Source: Caulobacter henricii
GTDB lineage: Bacteria; Pseudomonadota; Alphaproteobacteria; Caulobacterales; Caulobacteraceae
Length of the DNA: 64,000 nt
NCBI RefSeq assembly: GCF_001414055.1
Contig: NZ_CP013002.1
Span: 2,914,001 to 2,978,000, forward strand
Direction of reading: 5' to 3'
The translations under genes and the position numbers were made by a program. Below, one piece after another: positions 1 to 8,489 of this stretch; positions within the stretch are counted from its first letter, which is position 1, and each line of letters opens with the position of its first letter. Below the pieces are notes generated by a model. That model ran no database searches. It had not been told where the DNA came from and saw nothing but the letters and a program-made list of their open reading frames with translations.

Positions 1-13
1 GGGATTCCCGCGC

Positions 14-1318
14 ATGACCAAGACCCTTCTCCGCTCCGCCTCAATGATCGCCTTCGGCGCCGCGCTGCTCGCCGGGCCGGCGCTCGCCGCGCCCAAGAGC
101 GATCCCGCCGGCACCGTGCGCAAGATCGTCGGGTCGCCGGGCTTCAAGAAGGCGGTCGAAAAGCTCGATGCCGACTATGATCGCACCATTGCCGACGTCA
201 TCACCCTGACCGAGATCCCGGCCCCGCCGTTCAAGGAAGAGGCCCGCGCCAAAGCCTATCTGGAGATGCTGAAGGCCCATGGCCTCAGCGACGTGTCCAT
301 GGATGCCGAGGGCAATGTGATGGGCATCCGGCCCGGCACGGCGACCAGGGGCAAGGGCCCGTTCGTGGTCATGGCCGCCCACCTCGACACGGTGTTTCCG
401 GAGGGCACCGATGTGAAGGTCCGGCGTGAGGGCACCAGACTGATGGCCCCGGGCATCGGCGACGACACCCGCTCGCTCGCTACCCTGCTGGCCTATGTGC
501 GGGCCCTGGACGCGGCCGGGATCAAGACGAAGAGCGACATCCTGTTCGTGGGCAATGTCGGCGAGGAAGGTCCCGGCGACCTGCGCGGCGTGCGCTATCT
601 GTTCAACAAGAGCGCCTTCAAGGGCCGGATCACCGCCTTCTTCTCGATGGACGGCTCGGACCCGTCGCGGATCGTCGACGGCGGCACCGGTTCCAAGCGC
701 TATCACGTGACTTTCAAGGGTCCCGGCGGCCACAGCTACGGGGCCTTCGGCACGGTCAATCCGATGACCGCCATGAGCCAGGTCGTGGTCGATCTCTATG
801 CCGTCGAGGTGCCCAAGGAGCCCAAGACCACCTACTCGGCCAGCGTCACCGGCGGCGGCACCTCGGTCAATTCGATCCCGCACGAGGTGTTCATGGAGTT
901 CGACATGCGCTCGGAGAGCGCCGCCGAACTGGCCAAGCTGGACCAGACCCTGATCGGCCTGCTCGACAAGGCCACGGCGGCCGAGAATGCGGCCCGCTCC
1001 ACCCGGTTCGGCAAGATCAGCTATGAGCCCAAGGTGATCGGCGAGCGCCCGGCCGGCAAGACGGCCGGCGACCAGCCGATCGTCCAGCTGACCTCAGCCG
1101 CCATCAGCGCCTTCGGCTTCACGCCGGAGCACGGCATCTCCTCGACCGACTCCAACATCCCGATGAGCCTGGGCATCCCGGCCGTGACCATCGGCTCGGG
1201 CGGCAAGGCCGGCCGGGCCCACGCCCTGGACGAATGGATCGACATCGAAAAGGGCGAGAGCCTGAAGGGCATGCAGGTCGGCCTGGCCGCCCTGCTCGCC
1301 GTGGCAGGGGTCGACTAG
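14..1318 (+). CDS. Secreted M20-family zinc metallopeptidase
   Basis: 434 residues with an N-terminal signal peptide (hydrophobic core near residues 10-24, ending ALAAP), so export to the periplasm is expected. The di-zinc M20 layout is visible: HLDT near residue 124 (metal ligand and its neighbour), a GIGDD stretch near 148-152, and GEEGPGD near 183, which carries the catalytic and metal-binding glutamates. A dimerisation-type insert follows (GPGGHSYGAFG near 237). The family hydrolyses peptides or N-acylated amino acids; the substrate cannot be read here. The start ATG lies just inside the window, so its promoter is not visible. A palindromic repeat begins at the stop codon. Confidence 0.9.
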   Translation: MTKTLLRSASMIAFGAALLAGPALAAPKSDPAGTVRKIVGSPGFKKAVEKLDADYDRTIADVITLTEIPAPPFKEEARAKAYLEMLKAHGLSDVSMDAEGNVMGIRPGTATRGKGPFVVMAAHLDTVFPEGTDVKVRREGTRLMAPGIGDDTRSLATLLAYVRALDAAGIKTKSDILFVGNVGEEGPGDLRGVRYLFNKSAFKGRITAFFSMDGSDPSRIVDGGTGSKRYHVTFKGPGGHSYGAFGTVNPMTAMSQVVVDLYAVEVPKEPKTTYSASVTGGGTSVNSIPHEVFMEFDMRSESAAELAKLDQTLIGLLDKATAAENAARSTRFGKISYEPKVIGERPAGKTAGDQPIVQLTSAAISAFGFTPEHGISSTDSNIPMSLGIPAVTIGSGGKAGRAHALDEWIDIEKGESLKGMQVGLAALLAVAGVD

Positions 1319-1378
1319 AGCGTTTTCCGAGAAGTGTGAAACGGTTATCGGAAAACGCTCTAAACTTTTGATTTAGAG
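1317..1378. repeat. Intergenic palindromic repeat (AGAGCGTTTTCCGA type)
   Basis: AGAGCGTTTTCCGA (1317-1330) is followed 17 bases later by its exact reverse complement (1348-1361). A second, smaller inverted repeat, CTCTAAA/TTTAGAG (1358-1364/1372-1378), overlaps its right arm. The left arm includes the last two bases of the peptidase stop codon, so the hairpin probably also shapes the 3' end of that mRNA. The same core, GAGCGTTTTCCG, recurs near 3599 in the ctrA terminator region. It resembles the short dispersed palindromes common in alphaproteobacterial genomes. Confidence 0.7.
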
Positions 1379-1422
1379 CCCTTTTCGCCCGACCCTGATG
1401 AAGCCATCAGGTCGGAAAGGGC

Positions 1423-1899
1423 CTAGAGCGCCAGGATCAGGACGGGCAGGACCGCCCCGGCGGCCAGCAGGCCCCAGCCCAGCGTCTTGTCGCGACCATG
1501 GGTCAGGGCCATCCAGACCCCGATCAGGGTCGAGATCACCAGGCCGATGGCCACGACCAGGAAGACGGCTCGCAGCATGAGGACCGTCAGCTTGGTCGGC
1601 TTGGCCTTGGCCGGGGCAGGCGCAGCCTTGGCCGGGCCGGCCTCGGGTTTGGCCGGGGCGGCAGCACGGACGGGCTTGGCCTCGAAGACCTGCTTCATGT
1701 GCACCCGGCCCAGCTTCTCCGCCAGGGGCGCGGGCTTGTAGCCGGGCCCTGACTCGTGCAGGCCATAGAGCTGATAGGCCCCGGTCACCGCGAAAAACAG
1801 CACGCTGGGCGCGATGAACAGGCCCAGCCAGCTATGGATGCGGCGCAGCAGCATCAGGCGCAGGGCGGGATTGGCGCGGGGCTTGGGCGTTGCGGTCAT
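1423..1899 (-). CDS. PepSY-associated membrane protein
   Basis: 158 residues from the ATG at 1899; a longer in-frame version to 1956 is possible but adds a poor arginine-rich leader. The N-terminal part (RRIHSWLGLFIAPSVLFF, then a conserved TGAYQLY) is typical of the first transmembrane helix of PepSY-TM proteins, many of them linked to iron uptake or reduction. An Ala/Pro/Lys-rich linker follows, then two further membrane helices at the C-terminus. The periplasmic PepSY domain itself is missing or shrunk to the linker, so this is a minimal member. No partner gene is adjacent, and the function is unassigned. Confidence 0.65.
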   Translation of the reverse strand: MTATPKPRANPALRLMLLRRIHSWLGLFIAPSVLFFAVTGAYQLYGLHESGPGYKPAPLAEKLGRVHMKQVFEAKPVRAAAPAKPEAGPAKAAPAPAKAKPTKLTVLMLRAVFLVVAIGLVISTLIGVWMALTHGRDKTLGWGLLAAGAVLPVLILAL

Positions 1900-2019
1900 G
1901 GAAATGGCCTTGCAGGAAGGGAAACGGCGGCAGGTCGCGAACAGGCTGCGTCTCATGACCCTGCCGGGGGATCGCTCCGCCCGCCATGGGCTGGATCAAT
2001 TCTCGGAGCGCGACGGGCC

Positions 2020-3387
2020 TTAACGCAGCTTCGGCGCGCCTTCGCTGCGGAGGTCAGCCAGGGCCAGTTTCGGGGTCGCCTCGCCGGCCACAGCCGTTTC
2101 GCCCTCGGCCAGCATGCGGTCGATCCGCGACTTCTTGACCTTGAACGAAGCCAGTTCGCCGCCGCTGAGCACCGTGCCCTGCGGCACCTTGGCCCCGATC
2201 GGATTGACCCTCTGACCGTTCAGCCAGACCTCGTAATGCAGGTGTGGACCGGTCGACATGCCGGTCGAGCCGACATAGGCCACGACCTGGCCCTGACGCA
2301 CCTTGGTGCCGGCCCGGATGCCCGCCGCATAGCGCGAGATATGGGCATAGCCGGTGTCCCACTTGCCTGCGTGGCGGATGCGCAGCCAGTTGCCATAGCC
2401 GCTCCAGCGACGGGCCTCCAGCACGACACCGTCGCCGGCCGCCAGGATCGGTGTGCCCTGGCCCGCCCCGAAGTCCACGCCCTTGTGGGCGCGGTTGAAG
2501 CCGAGGATCGGGTGACGCCGGGCCCCGAAGGTCGAGGTGATGCGAGCCCCGTCGACCGGGGTGCGCAGCAGGAAGCCCTTGATGTTCTTGCCGGTCTCAT
2601 CGAAGAACTGGGTCTTGCCGTCGCGCTCGAAGCCGTAGAAGCGCTGGCCCTTGACCTCGGCATAGTCCAGATCGCCGGCCTCGATGGTGCGGCCGCTCTC
2701 GGTGACCTTGCGGTCGAACACCAGGCAGAACCTGTCGCCCTCGTGGATATCCCGCGAGAAATCGATCTTGTGCGAGAACAGCTTGGCCGCCTCGCTGATC
2801 ACGGCCGGCGTGCCGCCGACATTGGCGACGCTTTCATAGAACGAGCCATTCATCTCGCCACAGGCGACCTTGGTCTCGTCGCGGACCTCTTCTTCGAGCT
2901 CGCGCAGCTTCAGGGCGCCGTCAAAGGTGCGTGACACTGTCAGGGTCGATGACGGGCTCGTGCGCATCGACAGGCCGATCAGGCGGGCCGGACCACGCTG
3001 GCTGCGCCTCTGGGCGATGGCCGCCTCGAAGGCCATGCCGGCCTTGATATTGACGGTATCGATGGCCCCGTGCAGGGCAGCGACGACCTGACGGGCCTCT
3101 TCGGGGGCCACCCCGGCGCGCTCGACAGCGCCTTCGAGGGTTTCGCCCGGCCGAACCTTGACCGGTATGCTCTGCGGCCGGTCGAAGCCGGGCTGGGCCT
3201 CGGCACTGGCAAAGGCGACATGCTGCAGGGCGACCAGGGCGGCAGGATCCAGGGCCGCCTTGACCGGATTCGGCACATCGGCGGCCGTCAGCTTCCAGCC
3301 AAGGCCAAGGGCGGCCATGCCGGCAATGGCAGTGAACAGCCGGGGCGCCAGACGCAGGGTCGGGCGTCGCGGATCAAATTCTTGCAT
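2020..3387 (-). CDS. M23-family murein metallopeptidase
   Basis: 455 residues. The start at 3387 was chosen because GGGGGA lies five bases upstream; the frame is open further upstream but without a better site. One N-terminal membrane anchor or signal (LFTAIAGMAALGLGW) is followed by an OapA/LysM-like region (VRPGETLEGAVERAG) and a C-terminal lysostaphin-type domain. That domain carries HKGVDFG and GPHLHYEVW, which supply the zinc ligands, plus the usual YAHISR strand. The architecture matches MepM/YebA-type D,D-endopeptidases that cut peptidoglycan cross-links in the periplasm. All zinc-site residues appear intact, so it is likely an active enzyme rather than a LytM activator. Confidence 0.88.
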   Translation of the reverse strand: MQEFDPRRPTLRLAPRLFTAIAGMAALGLGWKLTAADVPNPVKAALDPAALVALQHVAFASAEAQPGFDRPQSIPVKVRPGETLEGAVERAGVAPEEARQVVAALHGAIDTVNIKAGMAFEAAIAQRRSQRGPARLIGLSMRTSPSSTLTVSRTFDGALKLRELEEEVRDETKVACGEMNGSFYESVANVGGTPAVISEAAKLFSHKIDFSRDIHEGDRFCLVFDRKVTESGRTIEAGDLDYAEVKGQRFYGFERDGKTQFFDETGKNIKGFLLRTPVDGARITSTFGARRHPILGFNRAHKGVDFGAGQGTPILAAGDGVVLEARRWSGYGNWLRIRHAGKWDTGYAHISRYAAGIRAGTKVRQGQVVAYVGSTGMSTGPHLHYEVWLNGQRVNPIGAKVPQGTVLSGGELASFKVKKSRIDRMLAEGETAVAGEATPKLALADLRSEGAPKLR

Positions 3388-3566
3388 CGGTCCCCCATCG
3401 GTTTCGATGCCGCGCGAGGTCAAAATGACACGGCCAGGCTTACCCCAGCAAACGCTGCGCCGGAACATGGCCATGAGCCTTTTCAGCAGCAAGCACTATT
3501 CCGTGCTTCGACCGATTTGTCACGGATCAGGTCAAAGGTCTGGCCGGCCGAGAGGCAAGCCGATGA

Positions 3567-3608
3567 TCGCAAAAGGAAAACGCCCGCCTTACCGGGCGAG
3601 CGTTTTCC
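3567..3608 (-). terminator. Rho-independent terminator of ctrA
   Basis: GGAAAACGCCCG (3575-3586) can pair with CGGGCG (3593-3598) and TTTTCC (3603-3608), with a small bulge between. On the minus strand the stem is followed by CCTTTTGCG. It lies 25-60 bases beyond the ctrA stop codon. Confidence 0.6.
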
Positions 3609-3632
3609 GTATTCAGATGAGGCTGGTGCCGA

Positions 3633-4328
3633 TCAGGCGGCGTTGACCTGCTCGTTCGGATCCCGCAGCACGTAGCCACGACCCCAGACCGTCTCGATAT
3701 GGTGCTTGCCCTGGGCCGAGGCGGCGAGCTTCTTGCGCAGCTTGCAGATGAAGACGTCGATGATCTTCAACTCCGGCTCGTCCATGCCGCCGTACAGGTG
3801 ATTGAGGAACATCTCCTTGGTCAGGGTCGTGCCCTTGCGCAGGGAGAGCAGCTCCAACATCTGGTATTCCTTGCCGGTCAGGTGAACGCGGTTGCCGTTC
3901 ACTTCGACCGTCTTGGCGTCGAGATTGACGATGATGTCGCCCGTCTTGATGACCGACTGGGCATGGCCCTTGGAACGACGGACCACCGCATGGATGCGGG
4001 CGATCATTTCGTCCTTGTGGAAGGGCTTGGTCATGTAGTCGTCGGCACCGCCCGAGAAGGTCTTCACCTTCGTGTCGATCTCCGAAGAGCCCGACAGGAT
4101 CATGATCGGCGTGTTCACCTTCGCCACCCGCAGGGTGCGCAGAACATCGAGGCCGCTCATGTCAGGCAGGTTCAGGTCCAGCAGGATCAGATCATAGTCG
4201 TAGATCTTGCCGAGATCGACGCCTTCTTCACCAAGATCCGTCGTATAGACGTTGAAGCCTTCAGACTTCAGCATCAACTCGATGGTCTGCGCTGTCGCGC
4301 TGTCATCCTCGATCAACAGTACGCGCAT
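3633..4328 (-). CDS. ctrA: Cell-cycle master response regulator CtrA
   Basis: 231 residues, the length of Caulobacter CtrA, starting [10 protein letters not shown]. OmpR-family architecture: a receiver with acidic pocket D8/D9 and phospho-acceptor D51 ([11 protein letters not shown]), then a winged-helix DNA-binding domain ([12 protein letters not shown] to [13 protein letters not shown]). The protein ends VNAA; a terminal Ala-Ala is the known ClpXP degradation signal of CtrA. CtrA controls replication silencing at the origin, division, pili, and the early flagellar genes such as fliF found downstream in this window. The upstream in-frame extension to 4400 is ignored because MRVLLIEDD is the invariant N-terminus. 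Regulation is expected through GANTC methylation and autoregulation. Confidence 0.98.
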   Translation of the reverse strand: MRVLLIEDDSATAQTIELMLKSEGFNVYTTDLGEEGVDLGKIYDYDLILLDLNLPDMSGLDVLRTLRVAKVNTPIMILSGSSEIDTKVKTFSGGADDYMTKPFHKDEMIARIHAVVRRSKGHAQSVIKTGDIIVNLDAKTVEVNGNRVHLTGKEYQMLELLSLRKGTTLTKEMFLNHLYGGMDEPELKIIDVFICKLRKKLAASAQGKHHIETVWGRGYVLRDPNEQVNAA

Positions 4329-4411
4329 GAGCCCCTCCACGCCACTCGGTGGCGTTATTCGACGTCTTGGCGGAAGCCGCCTGATTAACCCTGCCTGCAC
4401 TTTGCGGCGAG

Positions 4412-4519
4412 TTAATTTAAGACTGGTTAATGGTGAATGATCTCGTTGGACGAATGGTTAATCTGATTTGCGAATCGGGTGCAAGCGGTCGCTGAGTCGC
4501 ACGGCAAATTTGTCGAGTC
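4412..4519 (-). promoter_or_regulatory. ctrA promoter region: three GANTC sites and a CtrA-like box
   Basis: Upstream of ctrA (read on the minus strand) there are GANTC CcrM methylation sites at 4472-4476 (GAATC), 4494-4498 (GAGTC) and 4515-4519 (GAGTC). Three TTAA motifs stand at 4412-4415, 4417-4420 and 4427-4430; the last two form TTAA-N6-TTAA, one base short of the published CtrA box spacing of seven. A further TTAACC lies at 4385-4390. In Caulobacter, ctrA has a methylation-sensitive early promoter and a CtrA-activated late promoter, and this layout fits both. Transcription starts are not determined here. Confidence 0.65.
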
Positions 4520-4741
4520 CCCTTGCGAGGCCGGCCAAACCGCCCTTTTTCGTCAGGGAAAATGGCCCAAAGCCGGGCCCTGTGGGAGTTCCAGGGGCAC
4601 TGAGCCGACACCGACTTCGCCCGCCTGACTTTGGACTTCGCAACACCGTTGCGGCGTTCTGCCGCAAAGTTTTCGCCCGCTTTCAGGCTCCCGCTGCGCC
4701 GGGCTCAAATCATCCGCGACAGCCGGTCGCGGGGCCCGGGC
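4520..4741. other. Gene-free stretch behind the ctrA promoter
   Basis: The 413 bases between ctrA and the LytTR gene contain no convincing coding sequence. Beyond the GANTC cluster this part is GC-rich, with no clear stem-loop, Shine-Dalgarno or tRNA signature. It may hold further upstream regulatory sequence for ctrA and the 3' end of the LytTR transcript, which reads into it. Confidence 0.4.
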
Positions 4742-5518
4742 TCAGATATCGGTGGACAGCCAGCCGGCTTCCCGCAACCGGGCCACCGAAGCGCGCGAGA
4801 CCGGCGCAGACAGGTCGCCCTTCAATTTGAGCTTGAGGTTGCGGCCGTCTGCCTCGATCTGAAGGACAGCCGCCCGCGCCACCCACCAGGAGCGATGGAC
4901 CCGCAGGCCCTCATGGTCACCCAGGGTCGCGATCACCCGCTCAAAGGGGCCCTCGACAAGACGCGAACCGGCGGCGGTGTGGATGCGGACATAATGGTCC
5001 TCCATCCGCAGGCAGAGGACGTCACCGGCCAGGGGCGACACGGGCGGCGGCGCATCGAGGATCGCCGGCGCGACCCGGGGAAAACCCTCGCCGCGGCCTG
5101 CGGCAAGAAGACAGCGACCGATGACATAGATCGCCACGAGCGGCGCCGAGATCACCAGGCTCTGCCAGTACCAGTCGAGCGGCGGGAGCGCGATCCGGGG
5201 CCAGAACAGCCGGGCGAGCTGGGCGACCAGCAGGGACAGCGGGACGCTGGCGACAACAACACTGCCCGTCAGGGCCAGGGCGGCAGGGATTGTCCACCAT
5301 CGGGCCAGAGCAAGGCCCAGCCTGCAGATAACGCCCAGCACGAGGGTGGCGCACCACAGGGCCAGCACCCAATAGATGACCAGGGGCGCGACGCCGCCGT
5401 TGAGGAAACTGCCGAAGGGGCCAATCAGGCCCAGGAAGGTGCCCGCGACCGTCGCAATGGCGAGGTCGATCGCCCACTCGTGCGGCGTTCCGATCCAGGA
5501 TTTCTTCGGCCTGCCCAT
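4742..5518 (-). CDS. Membrane-anchored LytTR transcriptional regulator
   Basis: 258 residues. The first ~145 are hydrophobic and form about four transmembrane helices (for example AIATVAGTFLGLIG and SLVISAPLVAIYVIG). Residues ~165-255 form a LytTR DNA-binding domain: DVLCLRMEDHYVRIHT, a central LVEGPFERV stretch and VHRSWWVARAAV, the signature H-R-S-W core. There is no receiver domain, so the membrane part probably senses the signal directly or partners a kinase elsewhere. It is divergent from the secreted hydrolase at 5640, with direct repeats in between. The start is tight: GGGAGGT abuts the ATG, but no alternative start lies nearby. Confidence 0.85.
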   Translation of the reverse strand: MGRPKKSWIGTPHEWAIDLAIATVAGTFLGLIGPFGSFLNGGVAPLVIYWVLALWCATLVLGVICRLGLALARWWTIPAALALTGSVVVASVPLSLLVAQLARLFWPRIALPPLDWYWQSLVISAPLVAIYVIGRCLLAAGRGEGFPRVAPAILDAPPPVSPLAGDVLCLRMEDHYVRIHTAAGSRLVEGPFERVIATLGDHEGLRVHRSWWVARAAVLQIEADGRNLKLKLKGDLSAPVSRASVARLREAGWLSTDI

Positions 5519-5535
5519 ACCTCCCTATAAGCACA

Positions 5536-5569
5536 GTTCGCCGGTTCGCGAACCCGTTCGCCCATTCGC
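5536..5569. promoter_or_regulatory. Candidate operator: TTCGC direct repeats and a 12-bp palindrome
   Basis: Between the divergent LytTR and hydrolase genes, TTCGC occurs four times, starting at 5537, 5545, 5557 and 5565. The second copy is inside a perfect palindrome, GGTTCGCGAACC (5543-5554). LytTR domains typically bind paired direct repeats, so this is a natural target for the neighbouring regulator. This is inference only. Confidence 0.4.
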
Positions 5570-5639
5570 GCAGGCGCACTGGCAGGCCTGCGGCTGACGC
5601 GCAAAAGCCCTCTTCACATTCCACATGAGGAGGCCTTCC

Positions 5640-6662
5640 GTGCTACCCGTTTCGTCATCTCTCGCCTGCTGGCTCAAGACCGGCCTGCTGCTTCTGGCCC
5701 TGCTCCTCCTGCTGACGGCCCGACCGGTGCATGCCGAGAGCCAGATCGGCTTCCAGTTGGTCCAGGTTCCGGATCCGCAGGGCACGCCTATCGAGGTCGG
5801 CATCTGGTACCCGACAGCCACGCCCGCCACACGCCCGGTTCCGGGTCTGGGCGACACGCTGCTCGCGCCCAACAGCCCGCTTCTGGGCAAGGACCTGCCG
5901 CTGGTGGTCATGTCGCATGGCAATGGCGGCTGGTTCGGCGGCCATCATGATACCGCCGAGACCCTGGCCCGGGCTGGCTTCGTCGTCGCCGCCCTGACCC
6001 ACACCCATGACAATTTCCGCGACCAGAGCCGGTCCACTGACCTGGCCAGCCGGCCAAGGCAGCTGCATGTGCTCATCGACTACATGCTGGCCGACTGGCC
6101 CCAGCACGGGCAGCTGGATCCCGGACGCGTCGGGGCCTTTGGCTTCTCGGCAGGTGGGCTTACCGTGCTGGCTGCGGCCGGCGGCGAACTTGATCTGACC
6201 CGCGTGCCGGCCCACTGCAGCTACCATCCGACCCATTTCGACTGCCGCCTCATGACCCTGCAGCCGCCGCCTGCCGATGCGCTCGCCGCACCCTGGATCC
6301 ATGATGCGCGGATCAGGGCCGCGGTCGCGGCGGCCCCAGCACTCGGCTACGCCTTCACGGCGAAGAGTCTGGCGTCGATCACCCTCCCGGTTCAGCTTTG
6401 GCGAGCCGAGAATGACGAGATCCTGGTCGATCCCTTCCATGCCACGGCCATCCTCCATGCCCTGCCAGTAAAGCCCGACTATCGCGTCGTGCAGGGTGCC
6501 GGGCACTACGATTTCCTGACGCCCTGCCCGCCCGGCATGGCCAGGGAATTACCCCATCTCTGCACCAGCGCCCCGGGTTTCGACCGTGCGGCATTCCACC
6601 TCAGCTTCAACCGGGCGGTTGCGGCGTTTTTCACCGCCAACCTGCCTCCGAAGCAGCCCTAA
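5640..6662 (+). CDS. Secreted alpha/beta hydrolase, dienelactone-hydrolase-like
   Basis: 340 residues from a GTG start at 5640. An in-frame ATG at 5625 is rejected because its G begins the strong Shine-Dalgarno GAGGAGG (5627-5633), which sits six bases before the GTG. A signal peptide (leucine-rich core, then ARPVHA) predicts export. The core shows VVMSHGNGG (oxyanion loop), nucleophile elbow GFSAG with Ser near residue 170, an acid in the ENDEILVDPFH region and His in GAGHYDFL. It belongs to the predicted dienelactone hydrolase/PAF-acetylhydrolase-like esterases. The substrate is unknown. It is divergent from the LytTR regulator, which may control it. Confidence 0.82.
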   Translation: MLPVSSSLACWLKTGLLLLALLLLLTARPVHAESQIGFQLVQVPDPQGTPIEVGIWYPTATPATRPVPGLGDTLLAPNSPLLGKDLPLVVMSHGNGGWFGGHHDTAETLARAGFVVAALTHTHDNFRDQSRSTDLASRPRQLHVLIDYMLADWPQHGQLDPGRVGAFGFSAGGLTVLAAAGGELDLTRVPAHCSYHPTHFDCRLMTLQPPPADALAAPWIHDARIRAAVAAAPALGYAFTAKSLASITLPVQLWRAENDEILVDPFHATAILHALPVKPDYRVVQGAGHYDFLTPCPPGMARELPHLCTSAPGFDRAAFHLSFNRAVAAFFTANLPPKQP

Positions 6663-6719
6663 TTTCACAGGTGGTTAACGCTGTCGGCGGAGGATGGACC
6701 CTCATAGCCGAGAGCTGAT

Positions 6720-8057
6720 TTGCGTAGCCTGATTGCCGCCATCGAACGTATCGATCCGCTGACCATTTCCGGTCGCGTCGCTGCCGTGAATGGCCTCCTG
6801 ATCGAGGCGCGCGGCGGGCTGACGCGGCTGGCGGTCGGCGCGCGCGTCGAGATCGACCGGCTGGGCCTGCCGGTCCTGCCGGCCGAGGTCGTCGGCTTCC
6901 GGGAAACCCGCGCCCTGCTGATGCCCTTTGGTCCCGTCGAGGGCGTCGCCCCCGGTGCCGAGATCCGCATCATGCCCGAAGGCGCAACGGTGCGCCCGAC
7001 CAAGGCGTGGCTCGGCCGCATCATCAATGCCTTCGGCGAGCCCATCGACGGCCTTGGCCCCCTGCCCCAGGGCGAAGTGCCCTACCCGCTGAAAACATCA
7101 CCGCCGCCGGCCCACGCACGGGGTCGGGTCGGAGAACGTCTCGACCTCGGCGTGCGCTCGATGAACGTCTTCACCACCACTTGCCGCGGCCAGCGCCTGG
7201 GCATCTTCGCCGGCTCGGGCGTCGGCAAGTCGGTGTTGCTGTCGATGCTGGCGAAGGAAGCAACCTGCGACGCCGTCGTGGTCGGGCTGATCGGCGAGCG
7301 GGGCCGCGAGGTGCGCGAGTTCATCGAGGAGACCCTGGGCGAGGAGGGCCTCAAGCGGGCCATCGTCGTGGTCGCAACCTCGGACGAGCCGGCCCTGACC
7401 CGTCGACAGGCCGCCTATATGACCCTGGCGATCAGCGAGTATCTGCGCGATCAGGATCTGGAAGTCCTGTGCCTGATGGACTCGGTGACCCGCTTCGCCA
7501 TGGCCCAGCGCGAGATCGGCCTCGCCGCCGGTGAGCCACCGACCACCAAGGGCTATACGCCAACCGTCTTCACTGAACTGCCCAAACTGCTGGAACGTGC
7601 CGGCCCCGGCCCGATCCGGCCCGACGGCAGCACGGCGGCCCCGATCACCGCCCTGTTCACCGTTCTGGTCGACGGCGATGACCACAATGAGCCGATTGCC
7701 GACGCCACCCGCGGTATCCTCGACGGCCATATCGTGATGGAACGCGCCATCGCCGAGCGGGGCCGTTTCCCGGCAATCAATGTCCTGAAATCGATCAGCC
7801 GGACCATGCCGGGCTGCCAGTACGACCATGAACGCATGATCGTCAAAGGGGCCCGTCAGGTGATGGCCGCCTATGCCAATATGGAAGAACTGATCCGCAT
7901 CGGGGCCTATCGCGCCGGGGCTGATCCCATCGTCGACCGCGCCATCCGCCTCAATCCGGCCATCGAAGAATTCCTCAGCCAGGACAAGGACGAGGCCACC
8001 AGCCTCGATGATTCCTTCGGCCACCTGGGCAGTATCCTTGAGAGTGACCACGCATGA
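6720..8057 (+). CDS. fliI: Flagellar export ATPase FliI
   Basis: 445 residues from a TTG codon at 6720; the N-terminus [19 protein letters not shown] matches what is expected for caulobacterial FliI, and no in-frame ATG lies nearby. F1-beta-like ATPase: Walker [10 protein letters not shown] near residue 165, the [16 protein letters not shown] block that follows, and Walker [12 protein letters not shown] near 250, with the usual [11 protein letters not shown] loop after it. FliI forms the cytoplasmic hexamer that energises the flagellar type III export gate. Its stop overlaps the fliJ start by four bases (ATGA). A TTAACG half-site about 45 bases upstream might be a CtrA contact, but no full box is visible. 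Confidence 0.96.
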   Translation: MRSLIAAIERIDPLTISGRVAAVNGLLIEARGGLTRLAVGARVEIDRLGLPVLPAEVVGFRETRALLMPFGPVEGVAPGAEIRIMPEGATVRPTKAWLGRIINAFGEPIDGLGPLPQGEVPYPLKTSPPPAHARGRVGERLDLGVRSMNVFTTTCRGQRLGIFAGSGVGKSVLLSMLAKEATCDAVVVGLIGERGREVREFIEETLGEEGLKRAIVVVATSDEPALTRRQAAYMTLAISEYLRDQDLEVLCLMDSVTRFAMAQREIGLAAGEPPTTKGYTPTVFTELPKLLERAGPGPIRPDGSTAAPITALFTVLVDGDDHNEPIADATRGILDGHIVMERAIAERGRFPAINVLKSISRTMPGCQYDHERMIVKGARQVMAAYANMEELIRIGAYRAGADPIVDRAIRLNPAIEEFLSQDKDEATSLDDSFGHLGSILESDHA

Positions 8058-8473
8058 CCAAATGGGCCGCATCCCTGATCCGGATCTCGACCCACGAGGT
8101 TGAGACCCTGCAGAAGCGACTGGCCGACATCGTCGAGCGCCGTATGGCCGCCGAGCTGCGTGTCGTGATGCTGGACGCGGAAGCTGAAGCCGAGGCCAAG
8201 GAGGCTGAGGGCTCGGCTGAAGCCGGTTGGTACATGATCGGCTACCGCGAAGGCTCCAAGCGCAAGCGCGCCGACATGATGCTGCAGATCGAGCAGTGCC
8301 AGATCGAGGAACAGGGGGCTCGCGACGCCCTGTCCCTGGCCTTCGAGGCGCTGAAGAAATACGAGCACGTCGCCGAGGCGGCCAAGGTCCTTCAGCGCAA
8401 GAAGCTGGGTGTCATCGAAAACGCCCAGCTCGATGAGCTGGGTCTGCGCCGCCGCGCTGTCGCGGGCGGCTAG
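8054..8473 (+). CDS. fliJ: Flagellar export stalk protein FliJ
   Basis: 139 residues, almost entirely charged heptad-like helix ([20 protein letters not shown]; later [20 protein letters not shown]), the expected antiparallel coiled coil of FliJ. FliJ inserts into the FliI ring like the gamma subunit of F1 and couples it to the export gate protein FlhA. The four-base overlap with fliI implies translational coupling. Sequence alone would be weak because FliJ proteins diverge strongly; length, coiled-coil content and position directly after fliI make the call. Confidence 0.9.
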   Translation: MTKWAASLIRISTHEVETLQKRLADIVERRMAAELRVVMLDAEAEAEAKEAEGSAEAGWYMIGYREGSKRKRADMMLQIEQCQIEEQGARDALSLAFEALKKYEHVAEAAKVLQRKKLGVIENAQLDELGLRRRAVAGG

Positions 8474-8489
8474 ATCCTTCTTCGCCCGT

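Noticed and set aside
6663-6719. Full CtrA box upstream of fliI
   Set aside because: Only a single TTAACG half-site is present at about 6676; no second half at a valid distance.
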